Assembly: GCF_041260155.1 (NCBI RefSeq)
Contig: NC_091944.1
Span: forward strand, 20,402,272-20,466,271
Source: Ptychodera flava
Lineage: Eukaryota; Hemichordata; Enteropneusta; Ptychoderidae
Length of the DNA stretch: 64,000 bases
Reading direction: 5' to 3'
Part shown: positions 51,037 through 61,100 of the stretch, piece by piece
Layout of the letters: each line of letters starts with the position of its first letter
Position numbering within the stretch: the first letter of the stretch is position 1
The notes under the pieces: generated by a model
What the model was told of the DNA's origin: nothing
The model's database searches: none
The model's input: the letters and a program-made list of their open reading frames with translations, nothing else
Made by a program: the position numbers and the translations under genes

Positions 51037-52647
51037 GATTCAGCTGGGACTGAAATCTGACAACTGAAATAGTGCACAGTATATCTTGCCAAATGTGAAG
51101 CACAAATTACTGTATATAACGTATATGCGGGTCTGAAAGTCAACAAATCTTCTTTTCATGTCCACCTTTTTCTTTCACTGGACATCTTATATAGCCAACC
51201 TTAGAACTCTGAAAAAAGAAATTGATTTATTTTTTCCAATACACTGCCATGTGTAGAGAGGAATGGCTAATTCTTTGATTCATATGTTATCACTTTATAA
51301 CTTAGTAACTTTCTTACCGTAAAGAAATTTACATGTTTGACATGTATAAAATAGATTTATCGTCATATTCATTTACAAATCTAAGCAAGCATCAAATGAG
51401 ACCACGTTGATATTCCGCTTATGTAACTTGTTTCAAATTGAAAGAAGAGAGCGTATCTGAAATTTCTTTCCTCTTCTTTCAATTATTTTTTATCAAAAAT
51501 TTACCGCTCCCAGCTGAATTGGAATTCAGGTATATGCTATACGTGTCAAGGCTAATGTATACTGTATATGTGTTTTTGTGGCTGTGGCAGTTTGTTCGTT
51601 TTGCATTTTCTCCAGTGATCAATACCATTGTACATTTTTTGTGACCTTTTCCATGCGGAAACAATGTGTTTAGAGTTTACTGTGCTATTTGACTGAAATC
51701 AGGTTATATATAATTAACATTTGACAGACTAGGGAGAAATTAGCAGAGAAAAAACTATACATGTACATATGTATCATTTATATTATTTCATTGTTATATG
51801 CCTTTAAAATAGTCTGATATATCTGCTGTTTGGAAAGTGGAGTGAATTTACATTTTTTCTCTGAAATTGATACTTTAATATTTATTTAATACACAGAGTT
51901 TGAGATTTTATGTATTTATGTCTATACTGGAATAGGTTGACTATATCGTAGTTTGGTAGAATGAAAGTGGGACATTCCAAAGGTTGTAGGCTTTCACAAG
52001 TTTCAAAATTCTACCAACCTAGTATTACTTCCGTAATAACACATCCTTTATGATTATTGTTGTATTTTATTTCATTCCATGCATCACCACACTCCCTCTC
52101 CCTCTTGAGCCCGGCAAACGTTTAAGGATGGTAACACGAGTATTCGTGAGAAGAATTCCAGATTTCTGACCTCTGGTACTACTTCATTTAAATATGCATA
52201 TGAATATTTTTGCATAAATTTAAATATCCAAAATCTGAGACATGATGCCCATCTAGTCATCTGATGTGGCAGCCATCACAGTTCCCCAATTTTTATAATT
52301 ACATTGATCACAATATTAATAATATAGTTGATTGCAAATGTCGAAAATAAGACAAAAATCTCAATAATGCAATATACATATCCCAGCTGTCAGCTCATTA
52401 GAGGTTTGAAAATGACAGGACTTTGCATGCAATATGCCTTTGTAAGCTGCAGTACATACATTTATTTCGTTTATTTTTAAGTTATTCTGTACTTAGTTGG
52501 CGATTTTCGAATTGTTTCCTAGAATTACATGATACTTTCCATTGTGTCTAGTGGAAATACTGCCTGATGGATGAGGAAAGTGAAAGGCGACGCTGTGCCA
52601 GGTCAATCTGTACAACCGGTGTGATTTGGCGTAAATACACATCGTCT

Positions 52648-52714
52648 GTAACCCTTTCACCACCATGGTTTGGCCCAAACCCATTGTAATCAATGGTGTG
52701 TGTGAACAGGTTAA
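52648..52714 (+). mobile_element. MITE family B, copy 5, internally shortened
   Basis: TAACCCTTTCACCACCATGG and CCCAAACCCATTGTAATCAA are followed at once by GAACAGGTTAA, so about 25 bp of the usual interior is missing. Confidence 0.7.
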
Positions 52715-53916
52715 GCATGTAGGACAGATTTAACTCATGCTCTGACAAAACACTGCATCATGTCATTCTCCACTGTACAGAGTTCAGTTTTGTTTGCTTT
52801 CATTAATCAAGATTTGTTGATTACTGATTTTTATTTTGTTAATTACTTTTATCAACTTGCATGTCAAGATAGCAAACATTTATGTAAAACATTCTCCTAA
52901 ATGAACCCACTTCACTCCCTCCCCCCCTTTTCCCAGAATATAAGGTCCAACATTCCTATCAATAATTCAAGGATTGGACCTTGTTAAGTGGGATGGAAAG
53001 GTGAGAGGTCATCACGTTGCTCTGATGGTGAAATACCTGTATTGTATTAGGTATGCATTTTTATGTAAACTTCAATTTCTTCCTGTCACTGATATTTACA
53101 TACAATGTACATTACTCCTATGCAACACACTCTATAAACACATCAAGATGGTTGACTAAATAAAAGGATACAATAAAGAGATGAACAATGTATGTGACTT
53201 TTATTTTTTTCAATACAAAGATATGCCTGTCCTGTATAATTTTTAATTTGAATGTCATCCACATGTAATAAAGTTTTATAATAGTGAAGCTTACACACAC
53301 AGAATCAAAGAGTTGTCGTGCTTATATAAGACTACGTCACTTACACAGTAATGCTGCACAAAAGAATATTATGTTTTTTCATTTTGTCCAGTGCCCTGTC
53401 TCATGGCTTGATAGGCAAACAGAAAATTGGCAGTTATCAGTGACAGTGTGCTGTGACAGTATACCATGAATATCCCAGATTGTGAAAAAATCTCAGTATT
53501 TTTTCCCAATTTTGCAGATTTTGGAGGAACTTTCTAAACCATCCCTGTACAGTGCTGTTCATGCAATGAAAGAACACTGATTAGTTCCATAGTTATCGAA
53601 CGCAGGAGTGCCCAGAAACTAACAGGTGCAGCGGGTGTGTCCCACAAAGTGGACATGGTTTGACCTCTGACCTCTCCTGTCAGGCAACATGGTTCTGTGT
53701 TAGTCATGTCAACTCTTTCAGATCCTGCAATCTGTAGGACTCCCTATCAAAGAATTTAAGCATAGATAGCACTTAGAACATAGTCCCAAAGTTGTTCCAG
53801 GATCACCTCCTAAATTGAATATTGCTGATATTACAGAAAGTATGCTGTAAATTACAATAATCAGTATATAGATTATCAAAAGAGAAATTCCAATACAGCT
53901 TTGAGATTTTCATATA

Positions 53917-54266
53917 CTAAGGTACAATGCGCCTCGGGGGCAGATAGACTCTTAAATTTCAATTCTTTTCTGATCTACCACTCATGGGAGCTCATTTTAA
54001 AGCTCTTGGAGAAAGAAAAACTCTGCCTAAGTTTTTCGAAAATCCAAAATTTAATTTTCCCATAGAGTTAAAACAGAAATGGCTGCCATTTTGAATTTCA
54101 AATATCACAAAATGTTGGATAATTTGTTTCGCTAGTTCCGAACTTTACACGGTGACCCCCCCCCCCCCCCAATTTTTTATTGTTGATTTGGTAAGAGAAT
54201 GGTTGAAAGTTTCATTGAGGAAAGTTTGAGCAAAAGTTTAGGTCTTTCACTTTCGAGGTCCTCATG
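53917..54266 (-). mobile_element. MITE family A, copy 7
   Basis: Reverse-orientation copy starting CTAAGGTACAATGCGCCTCG and ending near CTTTCGAGGTCC. A run of C bases has expanded inside it near 54158. Confidence 0.85.
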
Positions 54267-54289
54267 AGTTCATAGATCCATCCCAGTGT

Positions 54290-54450
54290 TAAAGCTATGG
54301 GGAATTTTTTGTTTTATTTTCACAAAACTATGAGTGTGAAAACTGTATTTACTTCAAGAGCTTCAAAATGAGCTTGCGTAAAAAGTAGATCAGATCAGCA
54401 GATCAGTTATATTGTACAAATTTTTGAGTCTGAATATCTGTATCAAAAAA
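54290..54450 (+). mobile_element. MITE family A, copy 8, fragment
   Basis: Diverged piece recognisable by AAACTATGAGTGTGAAAA, CAAGAGCTTCAAAATGA and GAGTCTGAATATCTGT. Both ends are lost. It lies between two fuller copies. Confidence 0.5.
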
Positions 54451-54554
54451 ACGTATAATCTATTCATTTAATTCCAAGATATCAATGAAGTAACTATAGA
54501 AAATCTGAAACAATTGATGTTCTTCATCATAACTTTCTATCCGCAGTGAACAGC

Positions 54555-54910
54555 TTAAGGTCGTATGCACCTTGAAAGTGAGATTTAAACTTTTGTTCAA
54601 ACTTTCCTTAATGGCAATTTCAACCTTTCTCTTACCTAATCAACTGAGAACAAACATCAGGGTCATCGTGCAAATTTTGTACTAGAGAAACAACCTTAAT
54701 TTACCAATATTTCAAATTCAAAATGGCCGCCATCCCTGTGTTTACTCTATTGAGAAAAATTAAAATTTTTGATTTTCGAAAAAAACTAAGACTATAAAAA
54801 GTTTTCTTTCGCCGAGAGCTTTAAAATGAACCCCCACAAGTGGTAGATCAGAAGAGCATTGTGAAAGTTTGAGAGTCTGAAATCTGTCCCCGAGGCTCAT
54901 TCGACTTTAA
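54555..54910 (+). mobile_element. MITE family A, copy 9, TTAA at both ends
   Basis: A 356-bp forward copy with TTAA at 54555-54558 and 54907-54910. It opens TTAAGGTCGTATGCACC and closes GGCTCATTCGACTTTAA. Confidence 0.85.
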
Positions 54911-55182
54911 GGTGAAACTCTATAGATTTACATACTTATCAATATGACATGGTTTAAACAGCTAAGACACAATAAAGAAACAGACCTGTCAAGCACGGTA
55001 GTGATCTGTGCAATTGATATTGATTCATTATTTAACTCTGGAAAAATACAGGTAATTTTTACGTTCTCAAAAAACCCTCAGGAATGGTATTCAAAATGGT
55101 ACATGTCCATGTGCTGTCCTTGAGATCAACAATCAGTATGTAAATTAATTTCAAAATGTCGTGATTTATGAAGTAGCTTAGG

Positions 55183-57011
55183 TCAAAGATAAACAACTTG
55201 AGGGCCGCTTTTGTCGTGATGACCTTCCTTGATCTTCCGGAGGAGAGTCTTTTCTGCGGAAGACAGAGGAACTTCCACTCCCAGAGTTAAAACAACAGCT
55301 GACATGTAAGACAAACAAACAACGCCCAAGTAGAAATACACCTGTGTAAACAACAACGATAAAACAACAGGAAGAAGTTACAGACCAATGTTGTAAGTTC
55401 CTCATGAAATATCTTTTATACTTATTTGAAGTGACGTATCACTGACAAGCATACTCACACGAGCAATCTCTCGCGCTCTCTCTCGCGCTCTCTCTCTCTG
55501 TTCACAAATTCCATCCGGAGGAGCTATAGAGAAGGCTTTTTTTCTGTGTGACTTTGAATTCCTACAACTTCTAAATATGCAACAAGGATAACATTCATTT
55601 TCTTTCAAAATAATCAACATATTATAAAAAGTTAACTTGTGTTGCCTATTTAAATATAACCTAATATTTACCATATTCTCATCTGTATAGTGGTACAACA
55701 CCTCCCTGCATGCATTGTGGCTTTGTATAATAACAGGATGAATCAGGTAAACACAGTATGTCAGTCGTGAAAGTGGTATCCATGCTTTCCATGACAAGAA
55801 ATGGTTTATTGCACCTATTAAGGAAAAAATGCATGAAAATGTCAATTAACGTCCTTTCTGACATATAAATGCATTTTTTTGCTTTAACGTTGTTCTCGTT
55901 GATGTTAATTTCTGAAATTTGTAATCTGCCCGCCTTAAGTATAACATATAACGAGATTACGGTGTGAAAACAACACCTCTTTATTTATGAATTTGTCTGA
56001 ACTTTACAATGTATTCTGTGATGCCCAATCATCTTTCAAACTACAAACTAACTTTGAGAAAGTAGTGAATTAGATTCAGATAAAGTGGGAATTTCAGTCC
56101 AATAAATTCAATGGAAAAGGACATTTCTAAATTGTTTTTATTGGAAGATTTTTATTTTGGAAGTGCTTGACACAAAGCTTCAGAGAGTAAATACTTCCCC
56201 GCATGGCGACCGAAACAAAAGTCAGGAGCATTTATGCCTACTTCTATAGAGGGCGCTCACCCCTACCATGCTGTACTCAGCGCTAGCGCTCAGAATACCG
56301 TCTCATCCTCACCTCCATAACCGCAGTGACATGCAAAGATGACCCATGCTACTGCCAAACCAAAGGTTACTTTGCTGAAAGTGATGTAGAGGACTGCTAC
56401 CGCTTTGGGAAACAGCTGTCCCGATATGTTGGATATAGCCCCAGTACAATAGCAAGGCTAATGGCCCCGGAAATGCACCAGGACAATATGTTAAAAGTCT
56501 GAGAGAGAATAGAAACAAAACAAACAAAAAAGCAAGATGTGGAGTTTAGGTAAACAATCAGCTTATTTAGTCATCAATTCATAAATAGGCTACTGAGAAT
56601 CGGCGTATTTTAAACTTTCAGCAGCGCAATTTTGTCGACGAATATTTTCATTTGCTGATCTGAGGAACAGAGTCATTCATAACATTCAGAATTATAATTT
56701 TAGCCCATTTTATTGCCGGTAATACCGTTTATTTATTTATTACTTATTTCTTCATTCATTCATTTATCTTTTTATTTATTATTTTATTATTTATTTATTT
56801 ATTTTTGTTTGTTTTTCTGTTTGTTTATCGTCTTATTTATCACATTTATTTAGTTCTTAAACCTACTTGCTTGATCTTCACGCTCTTTCCGTCCATTCTG
56901 TAGAACAGGAACCCCAGGAGTACGCCAACGATATAGGCTTGTATACGATAGTATGGTTTGTCGTATAACCATCCTCCAAGAGGGTTGTAGATGACCTTAA
57001 CACTGTATGGT
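55183..57011 (-). CDS. NRF-6-like acyltransferase-3 protein, last four exons
   Basis: Minus-strand exons at 56867-57011, 56313-56498, 55672-55814 and 55183-55341 (stop at 55183-55185). They encode the C-terminal membrane segments of the nose-resistant-to-fluoxetine / acyltransferase-3 family. Landmarks are YRIQAYIVGVLLGFLFYRM, then ILSWCISGAISLAIVLGLYP, AVAWVIFACHCGYGG, and the family hallmark FLSWKAWIPLSRLTYCVYLI followed by HP. These proteins are multi-pass membrane proteins implicated in acyl or lipid transfer. The first exon listed begins in phase 1, so upstream exons must exist, yet none was found up to 64 kb. The second exon is 186 nt where phases need 187, and the frame changes at a TTT/CCC run (before PKAVAVLYITF). 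The N-terminal NRF domain and the active-site histidine region lie outside the visible part. The gene could also be a truncated copy. Confidence 0.8.
56720..56835. repeat. TTTA/TTTG-rich low-complexity tract
   Basis: Imperfect TTTA, TTCA and TTTG units in the intron between the first two visible exons of the NRF-6-like gene. Confidence 0.8.
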
Positions 57012-57970
57012 CTGACATGATTTGAGAAGAGAGGGAGGATTAAATCTCGTTTCTGACGTTTAACTCTTGCGTGTTCACTATTCCGTATATTTAGTTTCTA
57101 TCGCTTACCATCCCCGTATTTTGAATAGTATAGCCAGGCCTTTACAAATAAAACGTTTGGAACTTTCAGCTAAACCACAGAGTAACATGGACAGAGTGGC
57201 AACGCTTGCATGTCTTTTGTTCCATGGTCGTCTCGGTAGACTATTGGCTTTTCATATTAAAATGAGCTCCAAAGGTGTTAAACTTTTTGGAGGCTTTGTT
57301 TGTGGTTGATAATTACACGAGATTATGCGATTATCGTACTGCCAGTCGCGTAGCAACCATAGTTACTTTGTGAGCTCTCAGGCCAGAAACACTGCTTCAC
57401 GCCAATTAAAACATAACACGCCAGCAGTTTCATAAACATGTCCTTCCTTGACGCACGTGTAAAAGACGGTATAACTGACCGTAAACCATTGAGTAAAACC
57501 AGACAGTATCGATAAAAGACTTTCAAATTTGGTTCAAACACACTCATTATATATTCATAAAAATATGAGAGGAATTTTAAAACGGTAAAACTCACTTTCC
57601 TGAAGCTCAAAACACTCCCGTTTTCGCCAGCACGTCAATTCCGCTCAGCACCACACGACAACAACAACACAAACTTTGCCGAACATACTTTCGCTTAACA
57701 ATTGGCGAAAATCCGAAAATTACCGAAGGATGCATGGTCGGCACTCTTTGGAAAAGAGAGGCGAGAGCAACCTGAGGCGAGGCGAACATGGATGGGTTAC
57801 GTAACCGCTTCACGCCTTAAACAATACCCGTTGCCACTCTGTATCGTCGTTACCATCAAAGAGTCCCTTACGCAAGCATCGATTTCTTCCTGAAAAAGTT
57901 TTGTGCTGGTGTTCTTCAGCCTGGCTTAATTGTCCGGAACTTCATGAACTCTGGCAGTATTCGTATACAC
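57012..57970. other. No exon recognised upstream of the NRF-6-like exons
   Basis: If the gene is intact this is intron sequence. Short open frames occur on both strands near 57600-57890, but none matches the NRF family. Confidence 0.4.
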
Positions 57971-58060
57971 CACAGGCGCCCGTGGGCTGGGTAGCCTGCT
58001 CTATCGATCGAGCAGAAAATCGATCGATCTAGCAGACTATCCAGCCCACGGGCGCCTGTG
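57971..58060. repeat. 90-bp near-perfect hairpin
   Basis: Two 40-bp arms match at about 36 positions around a 10-nt loop. The outer 20 bp (CACAGGCGCCCGTGGGCTGG at 57971-57990 and its complement at 58041-58060) are perfect. The inner part contains ATCGATCG on both sides. It is far more GC-rich than its surroundings. Confidence 0.9.
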
Positions 58061-58189
58061 ATATACACCTATGTTTGCTAGTGATAATTTTGTTACAAGT
58101 CATACTGCTACCTGATTGGAAAACATTCAGTAAAATCTTAGATGACCATCATAACCTGTTATGTATTTCTCAAGGTAAAAAGTAGTAGT

Positions 58190-61100
58190 CCGTGGGCTAG
58201 AGGGGGTCTACGTGCACCCCCCCACAGGATAACAAACCTGTATTTTTCAGAAGCCTTAGGATCCCTAGAATACGAAATGGAATTTTAACAGAAAAAATAT
58301 AGGGATGGAATAGCTGTTATGGTCATGTTTTGAAGGGTACCGCAAAATAACGATTTTCCAAGCCAAATGCATTTTCGTCAAATCTGTCTTCTTGTAAGTC
58401 ATGTGCTGAGCTCATTTTTAACATAACCTCACTTGTTTGGTATCATTAGAAAGGGAATTTATTCGTCTTTAAGATGACATATTGTACTATGCAATATCTT
58501 CTACAGTTTTTGTCAAATATAACCAAAACTTACCCCTTACCCCAAAATTTAACATTGCAAATTACAGTAAATCTCAAATTCTACCAATTTTTTAGCTAGG
58601 CATAATAAAAAATGCAATGCTTTGTCTGAAATCTGTTTTATTTCATACAGGGACATGTCAGAATTATCAAATAGACTTTTAACAGAAAAAATATTGGGAA
58701 TCTACAGCTGTAACAGTCATATTTTGAATGGTACCGCAAAATAACAGTGTTGCAGATTTGCATGCATTTTTGTTAAAACTTTCTTCTTATAAGTTATCTG
58801 CTGGGCTTGTTTTTCAGTATAACCTGGCTTGTTAGGTATCATTAGAAAGATAATTCACAATCTTCAGAATGATATATTGTAACATGCAATATCTTGCATA
58901 GTTTTCATGATATATAACCAAAACTTACCCCTTACCCAAAAGTTTACAATGAAAATTTCTGTCATAGCTAAAACCAAATTTTACAATTTTTTAGCTTGAC
59001 ACAAAATCTCTGGCCGTTTTTGCTATTAAATCTGTTTTATTTCATACAGGGACATGTCAGAATTATCAAATAGACTTTTAACAGAAAAAATATTAGGAAT
59101 CTACAGCTGTAACAGTCATATTTTGAATGGTACCGCAAAATATCAGTGTTGCAGATTTGCATGCATTTTTGTTAAAACTGTCTTCTTATAAGTTATCTGC
59201 TGAGCTTGTTTTTGAATATAACCTGGCTTGGTTGGTATCATTAGAAAGATAATTTACTAATCTTCAGAATTACATATTGTAACATGCAATATCTTGCATA
59301 GTTTTCATGATATATAACCAAAACTTACCCCTTACCCCAAAGTTTACATTGAAAATTTCTGTCATAGCTAAAACCAAATTTTACAATTTTTTTAGCTTGA
59401 CACAAAAAATCTGGCCGTTTTTGCTATTAAATCTGTTTTATTTGGTACAGGGACATGTCAGAATTATCAAATAGACTTTTAACAGAAAAAATATTGGGAA
59501 TCTACAGCTGTAACAGTCATATTTTGAATGGTACCGCAAAATCACGGTGTTGCAGATTTGCATGCATTTTGTTAAATTGTTCTTCTTATAAGTTATCTGC
59601 TGAGCTTGTTTTTGAATATAACCTGGCTTGTTAGGTATCATTAGAAAGATAATTTACTAATCTTCAGAATGACATATTGTAACATGCAATATCTTGCATA
59701 GTTTTCATGATATATAACCAAAACTTACCCCTTACCCCAAAGTTATATTGAAAATTGCAGTCAAAGCTAAAACCAAATTCTACAATTTTTTTAGCTTGAC
59801 ACAAAAACTCTGGCCGTTTTTGCTATTGAATCTGTTTTATTTTGTACAGGGACATGTCAGAAATATGAAATAGACTTTAAACAGAAAAAATATTAGGAAT
59901 CTACAGCTGTAACAGTCATATTTTGAACGGTACCGCAAAATAACAGTGTTGCAGATTTGCATGCATTTTTGTTAAATTGTTCTTCTTATACGTTATCTGC
60001 TGAGCTTGTTTTTGAATATAACCTGGCTTGTTAGGTATCATTAGAAAGATAATTCACTAATCTTCAGAATGACATATTGTAACATGCAATATCTTCTATA
60101 GTTTTCATGATATATAACCAAAACTTACCCCTTACCCCAAAGTTTACATTGAAAATTTCTGTCATAGCTAAAACCAAATTCTACAATTCTTTTAGCTTAA
60201 CACAAAAAATCTGGCCCTTTTTTGCTATTAAATCTATTTTATTTGGTAGAGGGACATGTCAGAAATATGAAATAGACCTGTAACAGAAAAAAATATTGGG
60301 AATCTACAGCTGTAACAGTCATATTTTCAAGGGTCTCGGAAAATCACAGTATTGAAAACTCGCTTGCTTTTTGTTAAATCTGTCTTCCTATAAGTCATCT
60401 GCTGAGCTTGATTTTTGACATAACCTGGCTTCTTAGGTATCAATAGAAAGGTAATTTACTGGTCTTTAAAATGACATATTGTAATATGCAATGTCTTGTT
60501 TAGGTTTCATGAAATAGGACCAAAGCTTACCCCATACCCCAAGGTTTACACAGCAAATTACTGCAAATCTGAAACTCGATCTTTTTTTACAATTTATTAA
60601 CTTTATATACAAAAGGCAATGCTTGTATGCAATCTACGGAATCTGTGTTTTTTTTAGAAAAGTATGTTACAAATATGAAATTAACTTTTAACAGGAACAT
60701 AATATGATTTTGTAGCCTTTTGGATCATATTTGGAAGGGTACCCAGGTATCAGGGCAAATTTGCCGAAACACATACATTTGCAATATTTGGGTTCCCCCT
60801 CCAAAAATGATCCAAGTGGCTACTAAATTGTATCATCTTCCCGTTAAAAGGTAATTTGATACTTGTAACATACTTTTGTAACAAATAAATCAGATTTTAA
60901 ATAAGAATTGCCTTTTGTATTATGTGCAGCAAAAAATGGTAGAATTTGTGATAAGCTGTAATTTGCGATTTGAACTTTTTGGTATGGGGTAAAGTTTGAC
61001 CATATTCCAGGAAAACTATGGATGACATTGTATATTACAATATGTCATCTTAAAGAAGAATAAATTTCCCTACTAATGATACCTCACAAGCCAGGTTGTG

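Larger units (their letters stand above)
50201..53916. other. CREBL2 3' region and intergenic DNA
   Basis: Probable CREBL2 3' untranslated sequence follows the stop, with AATAAA at 50952-50957 and 51031-51036. No further conserved exon was found. A family B relic lies at 52648-52714. A possible but unsupported terminal exon at 53518-53580 is discussed among the rejected items. Confidence 0.45.

Noticed and set aside
53518-53580. Possible terminal exon (ILEELSKPSLYSAVHAMKEH-stop) after a good acceptor
   Set aside because: The acceptor TTTTCCCAATTTTGCAG is attractive, but no matching upstream exon or family was found and CREBL2 already has a proper last exon.
57607-57893. Open frames on both strands as the first exon of the NRF-6-like gene
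   Set aside because: Neither translation resembles the NRF N-terminal domain or provides a donor in the phase needed by the exon at 57011.
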